A program made the position numbers and the translations under genes. Shown in pieces: positions 47,862 to 58,817 of a DNA stretch of 64,000 nucleotides. A model generated the notes under the pieces. It saw only the letters and a program-made list of their open reading frames with translations. It searched no databases and was not told the origin of the DNA. The DNA is from Chamaecrista fasciculata. Taxonomy: Eukaryota > Streptophyta > Magnoliopsida > Fabales > Fabaceae. Each line of letters begins with the position of its first letter. Positions within the stretch are counted from its first letter, which is position 1. The stretch lies in assembly GCA_003254925.1 (NCBI GenBank), contig QANZ01029894.1:23615-87614 (forward strand), in the 5' to 3' direction.

Positions 47862-47912
47862 TTAATTGCTTGGTTTGAATGATGGAATTTTTTAATTGCT
47901 TGGTTTGAATGA
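47862..47912. repeat. 21-bp duplication around a 9-bp insert, YUCCA 5' region
   Basis: A perfect 21-bp direct repeat (47862-47882, 47892-47912; core AATTGCTTGGTTTGAATGA) flanks TGGAATTTT. It lies within 100 bases upstream of the YUCCA start codon, so probably in its 5' UTR or core promoter. The tail is too short to tell a retroposon stub from a filler-plus-duplication repair event. Confidence 0.5.
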
Positions 47913-47962
47913 GTGAAGGGGAAGGATGAGCATGAACTAAGGGGGGCTAAATCAGCATTGAT

Positions 47963-48010
47963 AACAGAGAGAGAGTGAGAGTGAGAGTGAGAATGAATGA
48001 GATGAGAAGG
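47963..48010. repeat. GA/GAGT purine-rich microrepeat upstream of YUCCA
   Basis: GAGAGAGAGTGAGAGTGAGA-type sequence, read as a CT-rich leader on the gene's strand. Such CT-rich stretches are common near plant transcription starts. TATATATG/TATATATAT words follow at about 48017-48045. Confidence 0.55.
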
Positions 48011-48050
48011 ATGGTGATATATATGTATCTCGCTATATATATTCCTCTTT

Positions 48051-48959
48051 GTTTCTTTGAATTATTAATTAATTTATAATTATATCATCCATTTTCCAAT
48101 TCCAATTCCAATTCTAATTCCTCAATTCCATCACTCATCACCCCAAGTGGTAAGTAAAAGTAAGTGAACGACTGCTAGTGGGACTGCTCTCTGCGATTGT
48201 GCACATTTTTATTATTTTTATTCCTATTTATTTTTCCTCTTTTTCGAACTTTAAACTCTAAATTAATTAAGCCTAATTCTACTCCAGAATATGAATTTCT
48301 TTCTACCAATATGGTGCTCATAGTTTATTAAATAATTAATCCCTGGCCATCTCAAAACGTCACTATATTCGTCAATATTAGGGGGCATTTTTGTTTTTCT
48401 TTTCTCTATAAGCCAAGGCTACATACAAACTATTTGTTTTGGCGCACATTGTTTAAACTGTAATCAATTAAAGGTTATTAATTCAAGTTTGTAGGTGAGG
48501 ATATTTGTATGTATTCAAAGATATATTATGATGGTGTAATGAAAAGTTAGAGAGAGAAAATGATTAGTGAGAGGAATTGAATCCATTGAGAATTCCGAGA
48601 ATGATATGAATTTACATGGGTTAACTAAGAGGAGATTGATTTCGTGTGGTGGGGGTGATCATTTTCGTTGATGTGAAGTGCTTGATTCAACTTGGGCCGT
48701 GTGGAATGTAAATTGTATCCAAATATGTTGATATTTCAGTTAGTGGGATGTTCTCAAGGGCTACGGAAGCCAATTTAACCAATTATTTCTAGTTAAAAAA
48801 AAGAGATAAATAGTAGCTAAATTTTTTTTTGGGTAAAAATCAGTCAGTATTTTATCATGGATAATTAAATATTAATCATATCATTTCGAAACATAAATAT
48901 CATTGAAATGAATTTCATTGTTAGTAACATCTTTTTTATACAATAATTTTTTTTAAGAT
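48051..48959. other. Intergenic, YUCCA upstream
   Basis: AT-rich. A CCAATTCCAATT-type microrepeat lies at about 48093-48131. No gene was seen. Confidence 0.45.
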
Positions 48960-49490
48960 GGTCTATCGGGCCTTTTGGGCCTCCTAATTATTGGGACGCC
49001 AACAATCATAGGTAATGTGGGCGTCCACGTGGTAACAGATAAGAAAACATTGCCTGATCAATCAAGGATCAATCAGGAATCAATCAAGATCTCCCTGAAA
49101 ATCCTTTCCCTGATAGCGCCTTGCCCACTGAGGCATCTTCGCAAGAAAGGAAAGTACGTAGGAGCCAAAAATCACAATCAAATCAGCCAAGATCACAATC
49201 AGATCTGTCCAAATCACAATCAACCACCCAGGCATTTATGGCAAGATCTCACCCGATTATCTTCAACCAGTATAAAAGGAGAACCCTTTACATTGGGCAA
49301 AGGTACGCACTCTAACCAGTCTATTGAGATTATTGTGCTCAACCCCTTACTAACTTAATCATCGGAGGTGAATCGCAGGGGGGTGAATCGCAGGGCCTCC
49401 CCTGTGTGTTTTGACTTGCAAGCGACTTCTGACCCAGAGTTGCCTCATCATCGAACCAGGTAATGCCCCCGGCCAAAACCAGGTTCATCA
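48960..49490 (+). mobile_element. Solo-LTR candidate, about 530 bp
   Basis: This block is clearly GC-richer than its flanks, opens near TGGTCTATCGGGCC and closes near CCAGGTTCATCA. It carries a TATAAAAGG box (about 49271) followed by CACTCTAACC-type sequence, as in the U3-R part of Ty3-like LTRs. No second LTR, primer-binding site or coding interior was found, and no target duplication could be fixed. It is an old fossil with approximate ends. Confidence 0.45.
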
Positions 49491-51938
49491 AAATGATTTA
49501 TTACTTAAACATAAACTAACCCCTTATTAGTTTATACAGTCTAATTTTAACTCGAAATATAATACTTAACAAATTTTACCACCTATCAACAAATAATTAT
49601 CCTAAATTTTGTTGATACAGTATTACAGGCCTTATTCTTTTAATTATGCCAACCTATAAAAATTTCTGAATGTGTAAAAAAAAAAAGGTTCTGAAGTAAG
49701 TTACAAAGAATCAATCGCCAAGTCACCAAATGTCTCAATTGTTAAATAAGGTGAATATTCATTTCAATTTCCAACATTGATGGAATCGTTTATCAATGAA
49801 TCAGTATTGAACAAAATAATAATAATAACATCATTAACATGCATATTACTCCATTATTAATTATCTCTTTGTTTTCTTTAAAACTAGATAATACACAAAT
49901 TGATAACAAATTATCTAACTACATTTTGCAATGCACGCCGCACATCTCGTAACGAATTAACTAGCTAGTGACATCCTTTTGTAAACTGACACCTTAAATA
50001 CTAGTCAGCATTCTTATATACCACCCTTTACGTACTTTATTTATCTAATTAACTATCCTCCTGCAATTTCTTTTCAGATACTTCTCTCTCTCTCTTTTCT
50101 CTTTAACAACATTCTTTAAGATTTTTTTGTCAGTGATGAGTGGATTGTAGAGTTTTTATAAGGCTAAACGCAGATAAATTTTATTATAAGGTTTTCTATA
50201 AATATATAGTAGGTAATAAGAAAATTATGTATGATTAGTTATGATAGAAAAAAATATTAAATATGTTTGTCATAATTGATAAAATATAACTATAAATTTT
50301 ATATGACAATAAGATATACTTGTGAACCCATAATTTCATTGTCCTACATAAATAAAATATACAAAAGTCACAACATGAATAATTATTAGGCTAGTAAAAA
50401 TGAAAAAAATGAGTTTTTTCTTTGTTTTGATAGGTTTACAATATTTTCTATCGAGTTTCATATTACTTTTTTGCATTTAGTCCACAAAACCAACAAAAAA
50501 AAGGTAAAAAAAATGATTTTTCCATAAAAAAAAGTGACCTGACCGGTTTTCTAAAAACTGCTCCGGGTCACGGTTCAACCCGGGTCAATCCGGTCCGAAG
50601 CGATTTTAGGCAGTTCAAAGCGGTCCAACCTCCAGAATGGTCCAAACCGAGCCGTCTTCACTCTCGGGTCCCAGTCGGACCGGTTCGACCGTCCGGTCCG
50701 GGTTTCATAACATTGCATAATATCAAAATATCACTTTTTGAAATAACCGAGTATCAAAGTAAAATTGATCCATATCTCGGGGTACCAAAATGTAATCTAC
50801 CTAATTTTATTACTACAAACAAATTTATTTATACTAATAAAATATGGTTGGTTTATTTTCGACAAAAAAAATTGTTTGGATCAGAAGAAAAAAATGGAAG
50901 AAATTAAAAGGAAGTGTACCGAGTGATGTATTAAAATGAAATAATTAATTAGAATAAATTGCAAATCCAACAAAGCATCCAAGATAGGTTAACATAGATA
51001 TTGAAATCTTTAAATTGCACATAAATAATCATTGGGAAATATCAAGAAAAGAGATGTACACAAATGAAGGCCATAGAAACTGAAGACTTGGAAGAAAGAG
51101 GGCCAGCTTGATACTTGTCAATGTAGGTGCTTATTAATAACTATACCTCTTCACCAAATTGTTTCTCTTATTCAATGGTGACATGACGCTACAGCTTCCC
51201 CAATCCTATCATCAAAAATTTCCCATACATTTTTATTTTACTAATTTTATATACCTTATTTTTCTTTCCTCATATACCTGCTGCTACTCCCGGACCCCGG
51301 GCGCGCGCATTTAATATTTAATTAATGTATATATATGTATATATATATTTTTAATAATACTTTCATAACTTGTTTTCTTAATAAAATTATATTATTTTTG
51401 TATGGATCAAAAATTGCATCTTACATATCGGACACGTTAGGAAGAACACTAACAGACAAATAGGATAAAGAAAGACACTTTAAACACAGGCTTATGCTCC
51501 ATAAAATAGGGATTTGTAAATCATATATAAAAACTCATTCTAAGCAAGATTTATTCTCCATAAATAAAGAAAACAACACAAGAGAAAAAACCAGCAAAGA
51601 AAACTACAATCTAACCCCAAACAATACACGTCACCGGACCAAAATATAAGGCCATATAAGAAACAACTAACAAAATCAAATTTAAAAAACAAAAAGTGGA
51701 CACATAGTCACATATTAAACCAAACACTGGATGGCTTCACAACCGTATGCCACCCCCTCCTAGCGTTCGGGTGAAGAGATACTGTGTAGGGCCACGAAGA
51801 CATATTGTGCAAACTAGAATGAGATTTCAATGAATAATGAGAAAACATTGTATTAAATTATTAATAGACTCAAGTTTTTTTTAAAGGTCAATCCGAATTT
51901 TTTTTTTATTTTTATGTATTGATATATATATATATATG
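49491..51938. other. Gene-free AT-rich stretch with a CCGG-rich repeat patch
   Basis: No gene was seen. At 50535-50705 a GC-rich patch is built from words such as GGTTCAACCCGGGTCAATCC and CCGGTCCGGG, a pattern of many degenerate plant repeats; a shorter relative may lie at about 655-690. A short GC-rich island (CCCGGGCGCGCGC) stands at 51295-51308 next to a TATATATG-type run. Confidence 0.4.
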
Positions 51939-51979
51939 TTATGTTATTTTATATTTTTTTGGCCTGATATTATGTTATT
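51939..51979. repeat. Micro-insertion (poly-T + GGCCTGATA)
   Basis: The 10-bp direct repeat TTATGTTATT (51939-51948, 51970-51979) flanks 21 bases whose right part, TTTTTTTGGCCTGATA, nearly equals the insert at 12516-12530. The similarity of the two inserts is stronger evidence than the short AT-rich repeat. Confidence 0.5.
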
Positions 51980-53924
51980 ATAAATGATAATCAATGACAG
52001 TATAAAAGATAATTTCTTGTTATGTATCATTTTAATTAAGTTAAATTAGGTTATAATAAATAATAAAAGATACTTTCTTAAATGAGCCGTTTTTGTTGGT
52101 ACAAATTAAAATGAGCCTATTTTATATGAGATCATATCAAGTCAGGCGAGGCAAGTGCAACAATAGAAAAAACAAACACACACATCCGTGGCCAAATTTT
52201 CGTAAACAATATAAAAATACTATCGATTTATATTCTTAAAAATTTCAACTGTGATTAATTAGGTATAATAAAAATATGAAAATATATATTCAATTTGACC
52301 AATAAGAGACGTACGTAGAATAGTTAAATTGTGCACTAATTGATTCAGTATATATAGCTTGATCACAATTAACGGAATATTTAACCAATTCTCTACGTAT
52401 GTTAATAACTTTTCTTTTAATGAATTATTAGTATTTTTTTTGGGTAAAGATTAGTATATTTTTTTATCTATTCATTTTAATGACATTCAAACCACACAAC
52501 ATGTAACAAAATAAAATATGAAATAGTATCATAAGTTTAATTCATAGGTTTTATTGTATTTTAGAAGGGACTAATCTATTTTTTCCTGATGTATAAGCAA
52601 TCACTCTTTAAGGATAGTCGTGTATCTCGTTTAAAGCGATCCATTGATTTCTATTATTCTATTTATTTCTTTCTTTTATTTATTATATTCTAACATTATA
52701 TATATATATAAACTATAAATAATTCTTATTTATCTATATTAATAATATAAATAAAGATTAATTTTATTCGAATAATTACAAAAATATAGCAACACTTTTT
52801 TACTTAGATATTTGGGACAAATACAAAGAAAATTAATGCCACAGCTAGTGTAAATCTTAGATATATAAGAGTTGCATGTGATCATTAATGAAAGTTTGAA
52901 TGTTTATGAAATTGACAATACTGCAAAACTGCAAAAGTTTGAATTTACAAGTCATAACAAAACGAAAGTTGAAAAGCTTTAACACATGATCTTGGTTCTA
53001 CTTCGAGTCTTCGACCTATATATATGTCACGTACGTACGTTGATTGCATATATATATTTTGGTAGGAATTGTCTATATCTAGTAGGAGGCACGTGATCTT
53101 GTGTGTTTGATCTTAATTAATTGAACCTCTAAATATTTACTGTTGCTCCTAGTAGAGTAATAAATTAACTAAGATATATTTTTTTCCCTAATGATCTATT
53201 TGTGGTAAAACAATTCATTAATACAAATAATCAAGCATTATTACCATGGTACTCTTGTAGTACAAAAATTAATTCCACAATTAATTTTGTTAGGGTACGT
53301 AGAAGTAGTTGAGAATAGGTTAAGATGTTAGATATGGTCCATCTAGTGTGGTATAGTCCTTTGAGTTGACAGGACTAGCTAGCTAGTCATCTCAATTCTC
53401 ATCAGTTTAAAACAAATTCATGATGCGTATATATATACTGTTATTCTCTAATTAATTTGCAGTGTAAAGACTTCGTGTCCCCACTTTTATCTTTGACACG
53501 TTACTATCATATATGATATATTCAATTTGTACTGTTTAAATAAGTAATAACCATTTACCAGCTTTTAAAAAAAAAGTAATCAGTTATGTTATAAATAATT
53601 ATTGAAAAAAATATAAATAAAAAATTTTGAGACGTAATATATTAATTTAATACATTCATAATATATAAAAAAATATTTCATCTATATTAACATATTATAT
53701 AATTTGAGATAACGATTATTAAAAGGTGTCAATGTCATAATATAATATAAGATATTAGAAATGGAAGGCGGTGAGAAATACAAATGTATGGATAGGGATT
53801 ATATTATATGATGGTTCAATTCATTGTGAAGAAAGAAACTTTGGAATGTTGGTAGTAGGAAAGTCATGAAAACCCCGGAGGTCTCGAAACGTCTTCGTAA
53901 CTTTCTTCGTATGTATATGGTACT
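51980..53924. other. Gene-free AT-rich stretch
   Basis: Nothing beyond AT-rich sequence and (TA)n runs (about 52700-52710, 53028-53034, 53429-53437), apart from one micro-insertion at 52427-52457. Confidence 0.4.
52427..52457. repeat. Possible micro-insertion (poly-T + GGGTAAAG)
   Basis: The 8-bp repeat ATTAGTAT (52427-52434, 52450-52457) flanks TTTTTTTGGGTAAAG. The insert resembles the minus-strand form of the one at 4785-4798 (GGTAA next to a T run), but the repeat is short. Confidence 0.35.
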
Positions 53925-53933
53925 GAAAGGATG

Positions 53934-53981
<48 letters not shown>

Positions 53982-54025
53982 NNNNNNTTTTTTTTTTTTT
54001 TGGCCGAAAGAAAGGATGTTTCTCT
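53925..54025. repeat. Poly-T retroposon stub with 16-bp TSD and a sequence gap
   Basis: A perfect 16-bp direct repeat, GAAAGGATGTTTCTCT (53925-53940, 54010-54025), flanks 41 T residues, six N (53982-53987), 14 T residues and GGCCGAAA. Read on the minus strand it is TTTCGGCC followed by a long A tail. The N run probably marks a homopolymer the assembly could not size, so the tail length is unknown. Confidence 0.75.
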
Positions 54026-54499
54026 AACAAATCAGAGAAAGCCAAACTCGGATAAATCAATATATATATATGAAATAGTTTTTCAGATTCTCATTATCAC
54101 ACTGATTATTGAATAGTTTTGCATATTTTAAACATGAGTATAAGTTTTTAGGAGAACTATACCTTAATGGAGCATTTGGTACACGGATTATTTTTTCAAT
54201 CCCGGGAATCACATTCCCAGGAATGTGATTCCCGGGAATAAGATTCCCAAGATTATAAGAATGTCTGTTTGGATGAGTTAAAATAATCCTAGGATTATTT
54301 TGCAATATTCCCAAAAATGTTACAATCTTATGTTTGATTCAACTTTGATATTCCTGGGAATGTTCAATACTTTTAAAAATATGCCCTTGACTTTTTATTC
54401 TCAACCAACCAATAGTTTATCAAATGTAGAAATTCTTCAAAAAAATTCATGAGAAAAATACTATATCATAAAGAAATAATTATATCATAATTAAAATTT

Positions 54500-54930
54500 A
54501 GGGTAAATTACACTTTGGTACCCTGTGGTTTGACCGTATTTCACTTTGGTACCCTATGGTTTGAAACTTGACACTTTGGTACCCTGTGGTATTCTCCATT
54601 AACACTTTGGTACCCTTTGGAGCTATTTTGTAATTTTAACCATAACAAATTTTTCAAAAATTACATATTGACCCCAAAAAATTTCAAAAAATTACAAATA
54701 GGTCCCTGGATACATATTATCTAGGGACTAAAATGGAAACTATAAAAACTTTTTGGGGTCAATATGTAATTTTTACAAAATTTGTTATGGTTAAAATTAC
54801 AAAATAGCTCCAAAGGGTACCAAAGTGTTAATGGAGAATACTTCAGGGTACCAAAGTGTCAGGTTTCAAACCACAGGGTACCAAAGTGAAATAGGGTCAA
54901 ACCACAGGGTACCAAAGTATAATTTACCCT
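54500..54930. mobile_element. Foldback element with repeated CACTTTGGTACCC units
   Basis: The terminal AGGGTAAATTACACTTTGG and its mirror image (…CCAAAGTATAATTTACCCT) open long arms (about 54500-54660 and 54770-54930). Each arm repeats CACTTTGGTACCCT(G/T)TGG-like units about four times, followed by GAGCTATTTTGTAATTTTAACC. The 7-bp sequence AAAATTT stands on both sides as a possible target duplication. It is inserted in the Harbinger-like element and can form a hairpin of about 160 bp per arm. Confidence 0.85.
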
Positions 54931-55034
54931 AAAATTTTTAAATAACATTAATAAATTCATGAGAAAAATACTATTTCATAACACAATGTCCATAATTCTC
55001 AACATAATAAAATTGTCTAAAAAAGTCTCACTCA

Positions 55035-55924
55035 TAGGGGTGAGCACGGGCTAGGTTGGGGCGAGCTGGGGGAAAATCCCAACCCAACCCGCACATCAAT
55101 CTGCGGGTTGGGTTGGGTTTTATAGTTTTAAAATTTCAGCCCAAACGAACCTAACCCGCGGTCAACCCACGGGTTCAGTCTCCATTAAAAAAAATATACA
55201 TGCACAACAAAATATCCACAATATTTCTAAATTTTTTGAAACTAAAATTTTGACATAAGAAATACATAAATGCAGATCAATTCACACTAAAGCTTCAAAA
55301 CATAATTGCAGATCTAGCAGCTCGTACTTCTCCATTTCCTTCTTCTTCTTCTTCCCTGCTATTGAAACTGAAAGAGTGATTTGGGAGTTGTGAAAGAGTG
55401 ATGGTGGGATTTGGGAGATCCAACGTCGGTGATTAGCAACGGAAGAGAGATGACGATTTTGTGAGGGTGGTTGTGGGTGGTGACCGACTATCTTGAAGAA
55501 TTTGAGGAGTAGGAGAGTAGTGATAGGAGGAACAACTAGTGGCTAAGGGGAGAAGAAAGGAAGAAGCGGCTGTGTGCAAAGAAAGATGAGTGAAATTGAG
55601 GATTAGTGGCTATGGGGAGAAGAAAGGAAGAAGCGGCTCTATGCAGAGAGAGAGAAGAGTGAAAATGAGGATTAGGTTTAGGTCTTTAGGATATACAAAT
55701 CATATTATAATTAATTAATTATAAAAAATATTATATTTATATATGTGGGCTTGCAGGTTGGGTTGGGTTCACAAACCTTGAGCCCGCAACCCAACCCGCA
55801 CACATGCGGGCTGAATTTTTTTGACCCAACCCAACCCGCGAGCCCGAACCAACCCAGCCCTTGGCTGCGGGTTGGGTTGGTTCATCCGGGTTCGCGAGCT
55901 CGCGGTCTCACTTGCTCACCCCTA
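55035..55924. mobile_element. Non-autonomous hAT element, 890 bp, 8-bp TSD
   Basis: The termini TAGGGGTGAGCA and TGCTCACCCCTA are perfect 12-bp inverted repeats. They are flanked by a perfect 8-bp target duplication, CTCACTCA (55027-55034, 55925-55932). Subterminal GGGTTGGGTTGGGTT/AACCCAACCCAACCC clusters occur at both ends, as in many plant hAT elements of the TAGGGGTGAGC type. No transposase frame was seen. The perfect ends suggest that it is the youngest layer here. Confidence 0.95.
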
Positions 55925-56254
55925 CTCACTCAACAATGAGTTGTAAAATGACAAAGATGAAAATTAATCGGGGTTTGTAGAGAAAGAATTAATTAATAAG
56001 AGGAAATTTATCATGGGTAATAAAATAATTTTGGATGGGAAAAATAATCCCATGTCACGGGATTAGACTAATCCCACCCCTTAGGGTGGGATTAGAAAAT
56101 AGCTATTTTAGGAAATTATCCTATTCCTGGGAATACAATATTCCTGAGACTAATTTTCCAATCCGCGTACCAAACGCGGGATTACTCAAGTCTGGAGCTC
56201 ATAATCCCAGGATTATTTTTTCAATCCGTGTACCAAACGCCTCCTAAAAGTTAG

Positions 56255-56640
56255 CGGTTGAAGTTAGAGAGTCAAAAGTTTTATATAGTATCTTACCCTC
56301 AACTTTTGATGTAGGACTCGTATCATTATATACCCCTTCAAAAGTCGACAGCTCACACTATCGACACTGGTCCATTGATAGTCTTTTTCACTATTGGCGG
56401 TTTCATACAACTTTTAGTATATTCGAACGCATCGTACGTTCTTTAATCCAGCCTATAAGCCGCTATCTCTGCGTCGGTCGACTCTAAATGAAAACACCAA
56501 TTGATAATAATATAAATTCTTAGAATAATTACACATCAAAAGGTAGTTGTTAAAGTCAATTAAAGAGTTTAAAATTTTATATAATGTCTTATCCTAAGCT
56601 AATTATTCAACGTGAGACTCGTATATTCTCATTATCACAT
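56255..56640 (-). mobile_element. Possible old TRIM-like pair of direct repeats
   Basis: Two diverged direct repeats (about 56255-56335 and 56545-56630) share TTTTATATA(A/G)T(A/G)TCTTA and GACTCGTAT, with about 200 bp between them. Inside, ACACCAATTGATAATAAT is reminiscent of a minus-strand initiator-Met primer site. It would be a short non-coding LTR element in minus orientation, heavily eroded. The ends are approximate. Confidence 0.35.
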
Positions 56641-58186
56641 TGATGATTCCTAAGTTAATTAGAGTTCTTCATTACAATTACTTGTTGTACGGACCATGTT
56701 GGAAAGCTACCTTAACGTGTCCGGTATACATCTCGCCATCTGCGTCTTGTAGAGCTTAGCTTGATGGCTTGTTTTTTACTTTCATATATTTGTTTTTCTT
56801 TTAGCATTTTATCATACCAGGTAAAAAGTATTATATTTATAATTTTAAGTAAATTACAAAAAAACTAATATGCACTTTAGTATATCATTAGGTTTTATCC
56901 AAAAATTTAATATTAAACCTATCCCAGATTAAATGTACTATTTAAATGTACTATTAAATATGTCCTCGACATTTTGATTTACTATTAAACCTATCCCAGA
57001 TAAAGATATTTAAATGGAAACTTATTTTTAAATTAGTTGATATCAAAAAAATAAAATTAGTCAAAGTATAAAATTTTAAGAATAAAATGATAATAATCAA
57101 ATTTTAAAAATAAAATTTAAAATTTATAAAATAAAGTTCGAAGCCAAAAAGATGCCTGTGTGAAAATTCTATTTTTTACTAGATCACTTCAAATCTTTTT
57201 TTTTATCAATTATACTTATACCTTTAAATTGAGACATATTTGGAAGTGTAATTGGCTCAAATGCAAAACTCTAAATAGTTAACTCTAAAAAAAATTAGAA
57301 GTATAAGTGAAACTGACCTCATACTTTGAGAATATAATTGATCTAAAAATAAATTAGAGGGTATAACTGAAAATAACCACATACTTTAAGGGTACCAATA
57401 TTATTTTTGTCACATTAAAATTAATTATAATTATGTTTTTAGAACAAACTTATATAATTCAAGCTTTAAATGATTTAATGAAAATCTTATTTTTCTTTCA
57501 TATAATAAACTAATAATTTAATTACTTGATAGAAACATTATTAAATCTGCTTCATTTCTTGAAAATAAAATATGTTTACACTTTCAGGAATATATACGTA
57601 AAGTACTTTGGATGATTAATTTGATTAAAGAATAATCCCAAAGTTAAGTAAAATATTTTTTTAAAGGAAGTTAAGTAAAATACTTGAAACACACGCACAA
57701 ACATAAAAGTAGCAGCAGAAAGATGTATAACACATTTATTTATGTGTATGTATATAGAAGATAATTTGGTATTGGATGGTGCTTGTGAAACGAACGAAAA
57801 AGTGAAAAGAATAATTTTATTGGCGAAGTAATTAAATAAAAAATTTGTGAAAGTAGCCGAAAGCTAATAGGAAAGAATGAAATAATATAATTTATGTGGT
57901 GGCATGGAGTCTATCTCTCTAATTTACATATATGGAATAGAATACGACAAAGGCCTAAGCCTAAGGGTTTATTTGAAGACTTTTAAATGAAAAAGTGGAT
58001 ACTATATATAGTAACACAAGCCATAGTCCCTCTCAAATGGGAACTCAATTTTGAAGCTAACCTACTCTATCAACTTAATGCCACTATATTTGCCTATCTT
58101 TTTCCTTCTTTCTCTCAATCGTATAAATATTATTTTCTATATATTTTTAAGAATGGCGATGCTATTTGAGGTCTCCATTTTTTTTT
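56641..58186. other. Gene-free AT-rich stretch
   Basis: No gene was seen. CTATTAAACCTATCCCAGAT occurs twice about 76 bp apart (about 56907 and 56982). One micro-insertion lies at 57641-57682. Confidence 0.4.
57641..57682. repeat. Micro-insertion (poly-T + AAAGG), 15-bp duplication
   Basis: A perfect 15-bp direct repeat, AAGTTAAGTAAAATA (57641-57655, 57668-57682), flanks TTTTTTTAAAGG. Confidence 0.65.
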
Positions 58187-58514
58187 TTTGNCCTAATTTG
58201 CCCCTCTCATTCCCATCCCATCTCCTCCCCCAAATGGTGAACGGCGGCGGTGTACGGCGGCGCCGACCACCGTGGACCACCGTGGACGGCGGTGGTTGGC
58301 GGCGGCGGCGGCAGTCCGGTGGTAGTTATGGGAAGGGCATTTTTGACATTTTTTTTTATATCTATTTTATTTTCCTTCCCATACCTTTTTATACCAAACA
58401 CTTTCAATCTTTACCTACTTTACATTCCCTCAACTACTTTTCCTTTCCCTCACAATTTTTCCCTTGTAAAACCCTTTCCTTTAAATACCCAAAAGGGTAC
58501 CAAACGGAGCCTAA
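58187..58514. mobile_element. Right part of a TIR element with a CGG-rich core, next to an N
   Basis: The right end (GGGTACCAAACGGAGCCT, about 58494-58511) resembles the Harbinger-like GTACCAAACGCCTCC terminus. A GC-rich core (CGGCGGCGG and GGACCACCGTGGAC words, 58240-58320) follows an N at 58191 after a T run. The left end was not found; it may be lost at the gap. Frames through the GC-rich core look like translated simple repeat, not protein. Confidence 0.45.
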
Positions 58515-58817
58515 AAGGTTAATACCTGCTACAAGGTAGGAGTGAGTACGTATTACGTTAAATATAAGTTTGTTATTTTTTAATTTCTCAATCTAAATCA
58601 ATTGAATTTAAATTCTTTATAGTGCACTGAAGTACATAGAGAGAAATGAACAAGTAGAGAGAAGACTACACTTTCTCTCTCTAACTTATTTATATTTCTC
58701 TCGGCACTACACCCCTAAATTTCTACAAAGAATCTAAATTGATTTAGAAATGATTTATACAATTTAAATTAATTGATAATATATAATTACATAAATACAT
58801 TTATATATATCATATAT

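Larger units (their letters stand above)
54168..56244. mobile_element. PIF/Harbinger-like TIR element with nested insertions
   Basis: The left end TGGAGCATTTGGTACACGG and the right end (reverse complement GGAGGCGTTTGGTACACGG) are inverted repeats. TAA stands directly outside both ends (54165-54167, 56245-56247), the target duplication of this superfamily. The interior shows ATTCCCGGGAAT-type subterminal repeats. A second TIR-like end (CGCGTACCAAACGCGGG, about 56163-56179) lies inside the right end. Two other elements have landed in it: 54500-54930 and 55035-55924. Without them the host is about 750 bp and non-coding. Confidence 0.75.

Noticed and set aside
48975-49358. 127-codon plus-strand frame
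   Set aside because: It lies inside the solo-LTR candidate and is rich in repeated CAATCA words; no recognisable protein motif.
53821-54060. Lysine-run and phenylalanine-run frames across the homopolymer
   Set aside because: They are translations of the poly-T tract and its N gap, not protein coding.
58051-58539. 162-codon plus-strand frame
   Set aside because: It passes through CGG-rich simple repeat, a T run and an N; no domain, and composition follows the repeat.
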